This document shows, one piece after another, positions 16,744 through 25,923 of a DNA stretch of 50,579 nt. The notes beneath the pieces are model-generated. The model made no database searches. It was not told the DNA's origin and was given only the letters and a program-made list of their open reading frames with translations. A program made the position numbers and the translations under genes. Origin of the DNA: Alphaproteobacteria bacterium (lineage in GTDB: Bacteria > Pseudomonadota > Alphaproteobacteria > Paracaedibacterales > CAIULA01); the NCBI GenBank assembly GCA_947475175.1, contig CANJLN010000005.1, forward strand, positions 1-50,579, read 5' to 3'. The number at the start of each line of letters is the position of its first letter. Position 1 is the stretch's first letter.

Positions 16744-17007
16744 ATGCGAGATATAGAATTTGCGTTGGCAGATTATCGGTTAACAACAGCAGAGATTATC
16801 TACCATCTGCCTGATCACCCGTTGTTATTGCAGACGTATCTTTGGCAAGAGTTTGATTTGCCCCCGTCTTTCCCACGCCTGAAAGAATTTCTTGATTTTT
16901 GGCTGATTTCAATTGAGGGTAAACTTCATTCTGTTCACCTTGCTCATGCTGGGCCGTTGGTGTTCAATAAGATTACGACCCCTCTTTTTGCCTGCACACT
17001 TCACTAA
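16744..17007 (+). CDS. usg: Usg family protein
   Basis: This 87-residue protein reads MRDIEFALADYRLTTAEIIY, then LPDHPLLLQTYLWQEFDLPP and FPRLKEFLDFW, a strongly conserved pattern of the small Usg proteins found mainly in alphaproteobacteria. They were first noted beside tryptophan genes, and their biochemical role is unknown. The ATG at 16744 is chosen because GGAGG at 16734-16738 is correctly spaced; the ATG at 16732 overlaps that site. It is transcribed alone and converges with the small secreted gene behind it (4-base gap). Confidence 0.88.
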   Translation: MRDIEFALADYRLTTAEIIYHLPDHPLLLQTYLWQEFDLPPSFPRLKEFLDFWLISIEGKLHSVHLAHAGPLVFNKITTPLFACTLH

Positions 17008-17010
17008 CAA

Positions 17011-17304
17011 TTAACGATACAGCATATGAGCAAAGAACTTGGTGTGTGTGCTGGTTGGTTCAGACGCATCAAAAATTGATTGTGGAGGTGTGGCTGACTT
17101 CTCGTCATTCCTTTGTTTCTTTACTTCGGCAAGTGCAGTGTCAGTCTGTTTTTTCTCAGGGATCATCTGTTGTAAATCCCGGCTCACCTGAGCCAGGCCG
17201 CCACCGCCCAAAAGACCATCAAAAGCATAAACAATAGGAATGCTAAGGCTTGCTATTAGAATTGAACAAAGCATTGATTTAAATGTGTTTTTTAGCATTT
17301 CCAT
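17011..17304 (-). CDS. Small predicted secreted protein
   Basis: Not recognised. This 97-residue product has a signal-peptide-like N-terminus (MEMLKNTFKSMLCSILIASL, cleavage likely after VYA near residue 27). The mature part contains a glycine run (LLGGGGLAQ), then a charged, likely helical segment and a proline/threonine-rich end. AAGGAG is well placed before the ATG at 17304. A perfect inverted repeat containing a CtrA-type box lies upstream, between this gene and the divergent peptide-binding protein gene. Confidence 0.65.
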   Translation of the reverse strand: MEMLKNTFKSMLCSILIASLSIPIVYAFDGLLGGGGLAQVSRDLQQMIPEKKQTDTALAEVKKQRNDEKSATPPQSIFDASEPTSTHTKFFAHMLYR

Positions 17305-17344
17305 ATCGTTCTCCTTTTTAGCTGGTAATGATTAGAGTAAGCGC

Positions 17345-17371
17345 CATTTATTAACAAAAGGTTAATAAATG
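17345..17371. promoter_or_regulatory. Perfect inverted repeat with CtrA-type box
   Basis: CATTTATTAAC at 17345-17355 and its exact reverse complement GTTAATAAATG at 17361-17371 are separated by 5 bases. It contains TTAA-N7-TTAA (17351-17365). Being in a divergent gap, between a small secreted protein and yejA, it is more likely an operator than a terminator. Confidence 0.45.
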
Positions 17372-17480
17372 AACTGTTTTTCATTTTACTCTCCCCTGTA
17401 ATGACATTGAAGACATCTTGCCCGGATCATAAAAAACCAGTATCACTATAGTCAGGAAAAAATTCTGATAAAGGCTGTCT

Positions 17481-19520
17481 ATGCGCATTTTGCAGTTGTT
17501 AATACTGGTTATTTTTAACGCTTCTTTGGTTTTGGCATCGGGGCCTCAAGCGGCAGTGCAACCTAAAACACCTTCTCCAGAAAATGTATCAACCACCACC
17601 ACTGCTCCTGTTCCGATCGTTCCTGCTGTTTCAGCCGGTTCTTATGGTTTTTCGACTTTTGGTCAGCTTAAATACAAACCAGATTTTACCTGCTATGACT
17701 ATGTTAACCCTGATGCACCAAAAGGGGGGCAGATCAAAATTGCTGCTCTTGGGACATTTGACAGCCTTAATCCTTTTATAATCAAAGGAACGCCAGCTCA
17801 GGGGATGACGCGTTGTTTTGCAACGCTTTTAGAGTCTTCAGGTGATGAGCCTGCAAGTCATTATGGTTATGTTGCGATAAGCATTGAGGTTGCCCCTGAT
17901 CTTTCTTGGGTGATTTTTAATTTAAATCCCAAAGCTAAATTTAATAATGAGGAAATGATTACGGCGGATGATGTTATTTTCAGCTTTAATACATTAAAGG
18001 AAAAAGGAAGTCCTTTATTCCGCACTTATTATCAGGCTGTTACACTCGTTGAAAAATTATCCGATCATCGGATTAAATTTTATTGTGTCGGAAATAAAAG
18101 TCACGAAATTCCAGCCATTCTTGGTCAACTGCCCATTCTCTCAAAAGCGTATTATGAGCATCATATCTTTGAAGAAACAACTTTAATAGCCCCTGTGTGC
18201 AGTGGTCCTTATGAGGTTTTGTCTGTCGATCCGGGACGTTTTATCTCTTATAAACGGGTTCAAAATTGGTGGGGAGAAAATCTTCCTTCTCAAAAGGGAC
18301 ATCACAATTTTGATGAAATGAAGATCGATTATTATCGCGATTCAAATGCGATGTTTGAAGCCTTTAAAAATGGTCAAGTTGATGTGAGATTTGAAAACAG
18401 CTCAAAACTTTGGGCAACGGGATATAATTTTCCAGCCGTTGATCAAGGACATGTCAAAAAACAGCTGATCAAACATTCTCTTTGTATTCCTGGTGGACAA
18501 GGATTTTTCTTTAACACACGTCGTGAAATATTTTCCGATCGCCGCGTGAGGCAAGCGATTGCTGAAATGTTTGATTTTACATGGGCAAACAAAAATCTTT
18601 TTTATGATAGATACCAACGTACACTCAGCTATTTTCCCAACACGCCGTTTGAAGCTGCAAGCTTGCCTGAAAGAGAAGAGGTGAGTTACTTAAAAGGATA
18701 CGAGGGGGCATTACAACCTGAGGTTTTATCAAAATCATTTTCTCTGCCAGAACATAGGAATGAGCAAGATATTCGAAATTCTAAAGACAAAGCTCTTAAA
18801 TTATTAAATGAAGCTGGGTGGGAGATTAAAGGTCAAAAGCTTGTTAACAAAAAAACAGGAAACCCGTTTGTTTTTGAAGCTCTGATCGCAGATCAAACTA
18901 TGGAGAAAATTTTCCTTCATTTCCAAGGATATTTGAATCTGATTGGCATAGAGATGAAGATTCGTCTTGTTGATGTGTCCTCTTATCAACAACGCATGGA
19001 TCAGTATGACTTTGATATGGTGATGTCAGTTAATCCACAAAGCCCATCACCTGGTAATGAGCAACGTAATATGTGGAGCAGCACAGCTGCTGATACACCG
19101 GGCACAAGAAATATTGCTGGCATTAAAGATAAAGTGGTAGATGAGTTGATTGAAAAATTAATTGCATCACAAGACTACAGAACCTTAATTTTAAGAACAC
19201 GCGCATTAGATCGTGTTTTGCTGTGGGGGTATTACATGGTGCCTGCTTGGTATAGTGGAAGCTTACCTATAGTCTATTGGGATCGTTTTGGACGTCCTGA
19301 AATGACACCTCCTTATCAGCCGTTTAGTATTGAGACTTGGTGGTTTGATCCCGATAGCGAAGGGAAATTACCCGCTCATGCACAAAGAACTGAATGGAAA
19401 AAATGGCCTAAAAAGTTGACAAAGGGAGCAATTGAGCCAGATTTGCCTTGGTGGAAAAAAGTGTGGACTCAGGTCACGGGATTGTTTGGAAGTGAAAAGG
19501 TGGTTGATGTACAAAAGTAA
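17481..19520 (+). CDS. yejA: Peptide ABC transporter substrate-binding protein, YejA-like
   Basis: The periplasmic binding protein of a YejABEF importer, which takes up oligopeptides (and microcin C in E. coli). The signal peptide MRILQLLILVIFNASLVLAS is followed by a proline/alanine/threonine-rich linker. The SBP family 5 domain then starts at about residue 52: YGFSTFGQLKYKPDFTCYDYVNPDAPKGGQIKIAALGTFDSLNPF contains the conserved DAPKGG and FDSLNPF motifs. Length is 679 residues, longer than E. coli YejA because of the linker and C-terminal tail. It is first of the operon, with permeases and ATPase downstream. An AAAGG ribosome site precedes the ATG. Confidence 0.92.
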   Translation: MRILQLLILVIFNASLVLASGPQAAVQPKTPSPENVSTTTTAPVPIVPAVSAGSYGFSTFGQLKYKPDFTCYDYVNPDAPKGGQIKIAALGTFDSLNPFIIKGTPAQGMTRCFATLLESSGDEPASHYGYVAISIEVAPDLSWVIFNLNPKAKFNNEEMITADDVIFSFNTLKEKGSPLFRTYYQAVTLVEKLSDHRIKFYCVGNKSHEIPAILGQLPILSKAYYEHHIFEETTLIAPVCSGPYEVLSVDPGRFISYKRVQNWWGENLPSQKGHHNFDEMKIDYYRDSNAMFEAFKNGQVDVRFENSSKLWATGYNFPAVDQGHVKKQLIKHSLCIPGGQGFFFNTRREIFSDRRVRQAIAEMFDFTWANKNLFYDRYQRTLSYFPNTPFEAASLPEREEVSYLKGYEGALQPEVLSKSFSLPEHRNEQDIRNSKDKALKLLNEAGWEIKGQKLVNKKTGNPFVFEALIADQTMEKIFLHFQGYLNLIGIEMKIRLVDVSSYQQRMDQYDFDMVMSVNPQSPSPGNEQRNMWSSTAADTPGTRNIAGIKDKVVDELIEKLIASQDYRTLILRTRALDRVLLWGYYMVPAWYSGSLPIVYWDRFGRPEMTPPYQPFSIETWWFDPDSEGKLPAHAQRTEWKKWPKKLTKGAIEPDLPWWKKVWTQVTGLFGSEKVVDVQK

Positions 19521-19552
19521 TTCTATTGTTAATGAAAAAAGGTCATTAAAGC

Positions 19553-20386
19553 ATGTGTAAGAAAACGATTGTTGCGTTTTTGGGGGTAATCATTGTTGCT
19601 CCTTTTCTTTATCTAAAAATCCCTGCGTATTTATTAAAAAGCGTTGGTATCAACCAGGAGACTCACCCCTATAGTATGAGAGTGGTGAATGAGTATTTTG
19701 AACCTCTTGATAGAACGTTTCGTAAACGAGGCCCCAGTTTTCTAGCGCTCTTTTTCCTTTTGGAACAAAAAGCCGCAAAAGGGCAAAAAGAATTTTTAAT
19801 CGTAGAGACAGGTTCTTTAAGAGCCGAGCCTATCAATATGCCAGAAGACGGTGCTTCGACTGTTTTATTTGATAATTTTTTGCGATCTTACAAGGGTGAG
19901 CTGCACACTGTTGATTTAGATCCAAAATGCAAAGATATCATCGAAAAGCATTGCTCATATAGCACCATTGTTCACACAGGTGACTCTGTAGAGTTTCTAG
20001 AAAACTTTAAAAGAGCTGAATACATTGATATTCTTTATTTAGATTCTTATGATCTGAATTGGGATAATCCAGAGCCAAGTGCTGAACATCATTTAAAAGA
20101 AATAAAAGCTGTTTTCCATAAATTGAAGCCAGGAGCCATTATCATTGTTGATGATAATTTTGAGCATAATGGTAAATTAATTGGCAAAGGATATTTGGTC
20201 GAAAAATTCCTAAAAGAAAAAGGGATCCCCTTGATTTATGATGGCTATCAAAAGGTTTTCCAAATTGTTCCGCAGCCTGAGGATCTAGAAAAAATTGATC
20301 AAATTCTTCATCTTGTTTCCTCTAGGACAATGAAGTTCTTTTTCAAAATTAAAAAATATGTGAACAAAATATGTGCATTAGTTTAA
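19553..20386 (+). CDS. Predicted SAM-dependent methyltransferase, membrane-anchored
   Basis: A 277-residue protein with an N-terminal hydrophobic stretch (TIVAFLGVIIVAPFLYL), then a class I methyltransferase-like fold. EFLIVETGSLRAE resembles the motif I region, LHTVDLDPKCKDII an acidic strand end, and IDILYLDSYD plus KPGAIIIVDDNF the motif III-IV region of Methyltransf_24-type enzymes. The substrate is unknown. It sits inside the peptide-importer operon between yejA and yejB, with 32- and 19-base gaps, which is not the usual order. An O-methyltransferase acting at the membrane is the best guess; the glycine motif is imperfect (ETGSLR), so activity is not certain. Confidence 0.6.
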   Translation: MCKKTIVAFLGVIIVAPFLYLKIPAYLLKSVGINQETHPYSMRVVNEYFEPLDRTFRKRGPSFLALFFLLEQKAAKGQKEFLIVETGSLRAEPINMPEDGASTVLFDNFLRSYKGELHTVDLDPKCKDIIEKHCSYSTIVHTGDSVEFLENFKRAEYIDILYLDSYDLNWDNPEPSAEHHLKEIKAVFHKLKPGAIIIVDDNFEHNGKLIGKGYLVEKFLKEKGIPLIYDGYQKVFQIVPQPEDLEKIDQILHLVSSRTMKFFFKIKKYVNKICALV

Positions 20387-20405
20387 TCGAGGATCACTTC
20401 ATCTC

Positions 20406-21500
20406 ATGACAGGCTACATTCTTCGACGTCTTCTTTTAATGATTCCAACGCTCTTTGGAATTATGTTGATTAATTTTGCGATCATTCAAGCTGCTCCAGG
20501 GGGGCCTATCCAACAGATTGTTGCAAAACTGCGGGGGCAAGCATCTGATGTTGATAGTCGTTTGGGTGGTATGGGATCTGATGTGGGCTCTATCAGTGGT
20601 GACGCTTTGCATGAAAGTACTTATCGAGGCGCGCAGGGTATTGATCCCGCATTGATTAAAGAACTTGAAAAACAATTCGGCTTTGATAAACCACCTTATG
20701 AACGTTTTATCAAAATGATTGGAAATTATCTCACCTTTGACTTTGGAAAAAGTTATTTTCGGGATCAAAGCGTTGTTTCTCTTGTGGCTTCCAAACTGCC
20801 TGTTTCCATATCGCTTGGGTTGTGGACAACATTTTTAGTCTACCTAATTTCAATTCCCATAGGTGTTTCTAAAGCTGTTCGTGATGGTTCTGCTTTCGAT
20901 ATTTGCACAAGTGCTGTTGTTGTTGTTGCGTATGCAATTCCCAGTTTTTTGTTTGCCCTATTTTTGATTGTTGTTTTTGCTGGGGGCAGTTTTTGGAATA
21001 TTTTTCCGCTTCGAGGATTGACCTCTGATAACTGGCATATGCTTGGATTTTTTGGAAAAATGACCGATTACTTTTGGCATTTAACCTTGCCAATCATTGC
21101 TATGGTGATGGGTGGGTTTGCTAAATTAACTCTTTTAACTAAAAACTCATTTTTAGAGGAAATTCACAAGCAATACGTCACCACAGCCAGAGCCAAGGGT
21201 TTGACAGAAAATCGTATTTTGTATGGGCATGTATTTCGAAACGCTATGTTGATTGTGATTGCTGGTTTTCCAACAGCTTTTATTCATATTCTGTTCACTT
21301 CATCCTTGTTGATAGAAGTTCTTTTCTCTCTGGATGGGTTGGGGCTTTTGGGGTTTGAAGCTGCGATGAGTCGCGACTATCCGGTTATGTTTGGGGCGCT
21401 TTATATGTTTACGTTGTTGGGGATGGCTCTACACTTAATCGGAGATTTAATGTATATGATTGTTGATCGTCGTATTGATCTCAGTGCCAGTCGAGGGTAG
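20406..21500 (+). CDS. yejB: Peptide ABC transporter permease YejB
   Basis: An inner-membrane permease of the importer. It begins with the family pattern YILRRLLLMIPTLFGIMLINF (membrane segment 1) and AAPGGPIQQIVAKLRGQ, then a periplasmic stretch, and later the permease motif region EEIHKQYVTTARAKGLTENRILYGHVFRNAM (the EAA loop that docks the ATPase). It ends with DLMYMIVDRRIDLSA. The length of 364 residues matches YejB. It is 6 bases upstream of yejE. Confidence 0.94.
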   Translation: MTGYILRRLLLMIPTLFGIMLINFAIIQAAPGGPIQQIVAKLRGQASDVDSRLGGMGSDVGSISGDALHESTYRGAQGIDPALIKELEKQFGFDKPPYERFIKMIGNYLTFDFGKSYFRDQSVVSLVASKLPVSISLGLWTTFLVYLISIPIGVSKAVRDGSAFDICTSAVVVVAYAIPSFLFALFLIVVFAGGSFWNIFPLRGLTSDNWHMLGFFGKMTDYFWHLTLPIIAMVMGGFAKLTLLTKNSFLEEIHKQYVTTARAKGLTENRILYGHVFRNAMLIVIAGFPTAFIHILFTSSLLIEVLFSLDGLGLLGFEAAMSRDYPVMFGALYMFTLLGMALHLIGDLMYMIVDRRIDLSASRG

Positions 21501-21506
21501 TATTTT

Positions 21507-22538
21507 ATGAAGTTATCACCTGTTACTCAAAGACGCTTGCAGCAATTTAAGGCAAATAAACGGGGCTATTATTCGTTCTGGATTTTTTTGGTTCTATTTT
21601 TTGTGACTTGTTTGGCCGAGTTTATCGCCAATGATAGACCTCTGGTTGTGTCTTATAAAAATGAGTTGTACTTTCCTGTTTTGAAAAATTATCCAGAAAC
21701 GACTTTTGGGGGGACTTTTGAAACCACTACAAATTATCGTGATTCTGTTGTTAAGGAATTGATTCATAAAGATGGATGGATGCTTTTTCCACCGATTGCT
21801 TTTGGTATTCAAACCGTTAACTATAATCTGCCGGTTCCAGCACCCGCTCCTCCCTCCAAAGTGAACTTCTTGGGGACGGATGATCAGGGCCGAGATGTTT
21901 TGGCGCGTCTGATTTATGGTTTTCGCGTATCCATTCTTTTTGGTATCGTTTTGACGTGTTTTTCAGCTTTTATTGGAATTGTAGCTGGCTCCATTCAAGG
22001 TTATTTCGGTGGCCGCATTGATCTTATTTTTCAAAGATTTATCGAGATTTGGAGTGGTTTGCCGATTCTTTATCTTTTGATTATTCTCTCCAGTATGATC
22101 GAGCCTAATTTTTGGTGGCTCTTGGGTATTATGCTTTTGTTTAGCTGGATGACTTTGGTGGGCGTGGTCAGAGCGGAATTCTTTCGAGCGCGCACTCTTG
22201 AATATGTCAGAGCTGCAGAAGCATTGGGGGTTCCTACATTTCGTATTATTTTACGACACATGCTGCCCAATGCCATGATTGCTACGCTGACCTATATACC
22301 TTTTATTCTCAATGGTTCTATCACGATGTTAACGTCTTTAGACTTCTTGGGATTTGGGCTTCCTCCTGGATCAGCATCATTGGGTGAGTTATTGACTCAA
22401 GGCAAAAATAATATTCAATCTCCTTGGCTTGGGCTTACTGGATTCTTTTCAATTGCCTTTGTTTTAAGCTTATTGATTTTTATTGGTGAAGCCGTTAGAG
22501 ACGCTTTTGATCCTCGGCAAAATAGGTTTTTAAGGTAA
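21507..22538 (+). CDS. yejE: Peptide ABC transporter permease YejE
   Basis: The second permease of the importer, 343 residues. The conserved start includes RRLQQFKANKRGYYSFWIFLVLF, then FIANDRPLVVSYKNELYFPVLK, a hallmark of YejE. The segment NFLGTDDQGRDVLARLIYGFRVS precedes the transmembrane core, and the EAA-type loop is EYVRAAEALGVPTFRIILRHMLPNA. It ends VRDAFDPRQN, as in relatives. It is separated from the next gene by 6 bases. Confidence 0.94.
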   Translation: MKLSPVTQRRLQQFKANKRGYYSFWIFLVLFFVTCLAEFIANDRPLVVSYKNELYFPVLKNYPETTFGGTFETTTNYRDSVVKELIHKDGWMLFPPIAFGIQTVNYNLPVPAPAPPSKVNFLGTDDQGRDVLARLIYGFRVSILFGIVLTCFSAFIGIVAGSIQGYFGGRIDLIFQRFIEIWSGLPILYLLIILSSMIEPNFWWLLGIMLLFSWMTLVGVVRAEFFRARTLEYVRAAEALGVPTFRIILRHMLPNAMIATLTYIPFILNGSITMLTSLDFLGFGLPPGSASLGELLTQGKNNIQSPWLGLTGFFSIAFVLSLLIFIGEAVRDAFDPRQNRFLR

Positions 22539-22544
22539 TCAACG

Positions 22545-23294
22545 ATGAAACGTGCAATTGAGATTAGAAAGAATTTAGCAGTTGCTTACCGCATTCTTGC
22601 TCGCATGGGGATGGACAACTTAACCTACACACATCTTTCTGCGCGTGTTCCTGGACAAGATAGTTTTTACATTTACCCTTTTGGTTATCTTTATTCAGAG
22701 GTAACGCCAGCTTCTCTATTGCATGTCACTTTTGAGGGGGATGTTTTAGAAGGCTCTCAAGAGCATTACAACCCAACAGGTTATGCTTTACACAGTGCCA
22801 TTTACCGCGCTCGTCCTGAATTAAATGCTATTTTTCACCTTCACACAACAGCGGGGGTTGCTGTTTCAACAATGAAATCCGGGCTTCTTCCTATCAGTCA
22901 ATTTGCACTTCATTTTTACAATCGCATTTCCTATCACGATTATGATTGCTTAGTTTTGGATACCTATAAAGCAGAAGACGCTATGAAGAAAATTATAGGC
23001 GACAATAAAACGATTATTTTGCGTAATCATGGAACGATCACCTGTGGTACCACAATTCCAGAAGCTTTTTTCTATACGCACCATCTTGAAGAAGCATGCA
23101 AGGTACAATGCCTGGCTATGGCCTGTAGAAATGAATTAATCATCCCTGACGAGGCTGTTTGTGAAGCAGCATGTCAGGAGCTTTTGAGCTTTGAAAAAGA
23201 ACTGGGAGAACGTGATTGGCAAGCTGTTTTAAGGCAATTTAAGATTGAAGAGAGTTTTGCAAACCTTGACGTTTCTTTGAAAACAACATTTTAG
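22545..23294 (+). CDS. Class II aldolase/adducin family protein
   Basis: A 249-residue member of the class II aldolase fold (L-fuculose-phosphate aldolase and relatives). Visible features are GMDNLTYTHLSARVPG near the N-terminus, the metal-binding FHLHTTAGVAVSTM (HxH), LRNHGTITCG, and ACKVQCLAM. Substrate specificity cannot be deduced; some family members are non-catalytic (adducin). It is encoded inside the peptide-importer operon between yejE and yejF, with 6- and 15-base gaps, so it is co-expressed with them. A role linked to the imported compound is possible but speculative. Confidence 0.82.
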   Translation: MKRAIEIRKNLAVAYRILARMGMDNLTYTHLSARVPGQDSFYIYPFGYLYSEVTPASLLHVTFEGDVLEGSQEHYNPTGYALHSAIYRARPELNAIFHLHTTAGVAVSTMKSGLLPISQFALHFYNRISYHDYDCLVLDTYKAEDAMKKIIGDNKTIILRNHGTITCGTTIPEAFFYTHHLEEACKVQCLAMACRNELIIPDEAVCEAACQELLSFEKELGERDWQAVLRQFKIEESFANLDVSLKTTF

Positions 23295-23309
23295 GATCAA
23301 ACGTACCAT

Positions 23310-24920
23310 ATGACTTTACTCAAGATTGATAACCTTAGTGTCGCTTTTAAACAAGCCAACGGAGATAATGTACTTGCAGCTCACGGAGTATCTTTTGAAC
23401 TGAATCAAGGTGAAACCCTTGCTCTTGTTGGCGAAAGCGGTTCCGGAAAATCTGTCACGGCTTTATCTATTTTAGGATTGCTCCCATACCCGCAAGCGAG
23501 CCATCCAAGAGGGTCTATTCAATTCCGAGGGCAAGAATTACTTCATGAATCAGAAAGTGTGCTCAGAAAACTGAGAGGATCAGAAATTGGGTTTATTTTT
23601 CAAGAACCCATGACAGCTCTCAATCCGCTTCACACAATCGAAAAACAAATTGCTGAACCGTTAGAGGTTCACTTAGGTCTCACAAAAACACAAGCCAAAG
23701 AACGTGTTATTGATCTTTTGAAATTGGTTGGCTTTGAAGATGGCATTGAACGGTTAAATGCATTTCCACACCAGTTATCAGGAGGTCAACGTCAACGTGT
23801 GATGATCGCGATGGCTCTTGCATGTGAGCCGAAACTCTTGATCGCAGATGAACCAACAACGGCTGTTGATGTGACAATCCAAGCCAGCATTTTAGAATTG
23901 ATTCAATCTCTCCAATCTCGTTTTCAGATGGGACTTTTGCTGATTAGCCATGATCTTGGCATGGTCGCCAAAATGGCAGAGGGAATTGCGGTTATGAGGT
24001 CAGGCGAAATTGTTGAAACGGGTGATACGGCGGAAGTATTAAAAAACCCAAAACATCCTTATACAAAGCATTTAATTGATTCGGAACCTTCAGGAACGCC
24101 TACTCCTTTGTCTCCTCGGGCAGAGACAGTTTTAAAGGCAAGCGATATTTGTGTGAGTTTTAAAAAGCAGCGTCCTTGGTTTTCAAAAGGGCCTGAAAAG
24201 TTTATAAATGCAGTTGATAAGGTTAGCCTTGAGCTAAAGCGCGGAGAAACTCTAGGCATTGTTGGCGAAAGCGGATCTGGTAAAAGTACTCTTGCTTATA
24301 CTTTGTTGCGTCTTCAGGAAAGCCAGGCAGGTAAAATTGTCTTTAATGGTGTTAATTTGCATGCCTTGACGATGAAGCAGCTGCGCCCTTTAAGGCAATC
24401 TATGCAAATTATTTTTCAAGATCCTTTTGGCTCTTTGAACCCACGTCTTTCTGTTGCGCAAATTATTGCCGAGGGGCTCGTTGTTCATAATGCAAAGCTA
24501 ACACCTGAGCAAATTGATCATCGAGTTGCTGATAGTATGCATGAGGTTGGTCTTGAGCCTGATTGGAGACATCGTTATCCTCATGAGTTTTCAGGAGGTC
24601 AACGTCAACGTGTTGCAATTGCTCGTGCTCTTATTTTGCAGCCAAAATTGGTTGTGTTGGACGAACCCACATCGGCTTTAGATCGATCGATTCAAGCGGA
24701 AATCATTGCTCTTTTAAGAGGGCTTCAAGAAAAGCATCTACTTAGTTATTTATTTATTAGTCATGATCTAAAAGTTGTTCGCGCCATGAGCCATCGGATT
24801 ATTGTCATGAAAGATGGGCACATAGTGGAGGAGGGCGACATTGATCGGATTTTCAATCACCCAACAACCGCTTATACACAAGCATTGATCAAAGCAGCGT
24901 TTGATATTTTGCCGGGATAA
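23310..24920 (+). CDS. yejF: Peptide ABC transporter ATPase YejF (two ABC domains)
   Basis: A fused ATPase, 536 residues, powering the importer. The first ABC domain (about 4-255) has Walker A GESGSGKS, signature LSGGQRQRV and Walker B LLIADEP. The second (about 270-530) has Walker A GESGSGKS, signature FSGGQRQRV and Walker B LVVLDEP, with switch histidines in ISHD in both halves. Each domain ends with the oligopeptide-type region ([17 protein letters not shown]). Both sites look intact. It is last of the operon. Confidence 0.95.
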   Translation: MTLLKIDNLSVAFKQANGDNVLAAHGVSFELNQGETLALVGESGSGKSVTALSILGLLPYPQASHPRGSIQFRGQELLHESESVLRKLRGSEIGFIFQEPMTALNPLHTIEKQIAEPLEVHLGLTKTQAKERVIDLLKLVGFEDGIERLNAFPHQLSGGQRQRVMIAMALACEPKLLIADEPTTAVDVTIQASILELIQSLQSRFQMGLLLISHDLGMVAKMAEGIAVMRSGEIVETGDTAEVLKNPKHPYTKHLIDSEPSGTPTPLSPRAETVLKASDICVSFKKQRPWFSKGPEKFINAVDKVSLELKRGETLGIVGESGSGKSTLAYTLLRLQESQAGKIVFNGVNLHALTMKQLRPLRQSMQIIFQDPFGSLNPRLSVAQIIAEGLVVHNAKLTPEQIDHRVADSMHEVGLEPDWRHRYPHEFSGGQRQRVAIARALILQPKLVVLDEPTSALDRSIQAEIIALLRGLQEKHLLSYLFISHDLKVVRAMSHRIIVMKDGHIVEEGDIDRIFNHPTTAYTQALIKAAFDILPG

Positions 24921-25020
24921 TATCATTGCCAATTAAACGAACGCCTGTTAATTCTCTTGATTGCTCTAAAGCCGCTCTTATGCTCAAATAGAAGCTACAG
25001 AGTAGGAGTTAGAGAGAGTT

Positions 25021-25923
25021 ATGAAGCGTAAAGTAGCCCTGATATGTGTGGGGAATGGGTGCGGCGCCCCTGATATGCGGACAGCAAATGGTGCTGCAAA
25101 AGCTGCAGAAGTTTTACCAACCTTATTAAAAAATGAGCAACCAGAGGTTTTCTACATGGATTTTCATCCATCAGGATCGCTTGAGGTTGTTGATCGAATT
25201 CCAAAAGATGAACGAGCGCAGCGATTTATTCAGACAACACAGGCGGTCAAAAGTCTGAGTGTGCTTGTGACTGATGTTCTGAAGAGAGGATTGTTTCCTA
25301 TTGTCATTGGCGGTGATCATTCCATTGCTATTGGCACGTGGAGCGGTGTTAAGTTGGCCAATCTGGACAGGGACTTTGGCTTGTTATGGTTTGATGCGCA
25401 CATGGATGCGCACACAACAGAGACAAGCGAATCGTATTCCCCGCATGGGATGCCTCTCAGCGCTTTGATGGGATATGGATATCCAGAATGGGTAAAATTA
25501 GGTGGCGTTACACCAAAATTACACCCTTACAATCTAGCTCAGATTGGGATTCGAAGCTTCGAAACGGGAGAGGCTAATTTCTTAAAAGAACAAAACGTCA
25601 AAATCTTTTTTCAAAAGGATGTCGATAACAGAGATTTACCCAGCGTGTATGAAGAAGCATTCGATCGCATAACAAAACATACGCCTTATTTTGGAATCAG
25701 CATTGATATTGACGCTTTTGATCCCTCTATTGCGCCTGGCACCGGAACCACAGAGGCGGGTGGTTTGCAACTGGAAGCTTTATTACCTTTAATAAAAGGG
25801 TTAAGGTCGGATCCAAATTGTCTTTGTTTAGAAATAGCTGAGTTCAATCCAGATAAAGATGAAGGTGATAAAACCCTTAACTTATTAACAAAATTAGTAG
25901 AAACCGTGGTTAACGATGACTGA
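25021..25923 (+). CDS. rocF: Arginase
   Basis: Hydrolyses L-arginine to ornithine and urea with a binuclear manganese centre. Metal-ligand motifs are complete: VIGGDHSIAIG, WFDAHMDAHT and SIDIDAFDPSIAPGTGT, followed by GGL. At 300 residues it is the size of bacterial arginases. An agmatinase is less likely given the SYSPHGMPLSAL and GTGTTEAGGL context, although substrate choice among ureohydrolases needs testing. The last eight bases overlap the ornithine aminotransferase gene, so the two steps are translationally linked. Confidence 0.9.
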   Translation: MKRKVALICVGNGCGAPDMRTANGAAKAAEVLPTLLKNEQPEVFYMDFHPSGSLEVVDRIPKDERAQRFIQTTQAVKSLSVLVTDVLKRGLFPIVIGGDHSIAIGTWSGVKLANLDRDFGLLWFDAHMDAHTTETSESYSPHGMPLSALMGYGYPEWVKLGGVTPKLHPYNLAQIGIRSFETGEANFLKEQNVKIFFQKDVDNRDLPSVYEEAFDRITKHTPYFGISIDIDAFDPSIAPGTGTTEAGGLQLEALLPLIKGLRSDPNCLCLEIAEFNPDKDEGDKTLNLLTKLVETVVNDD

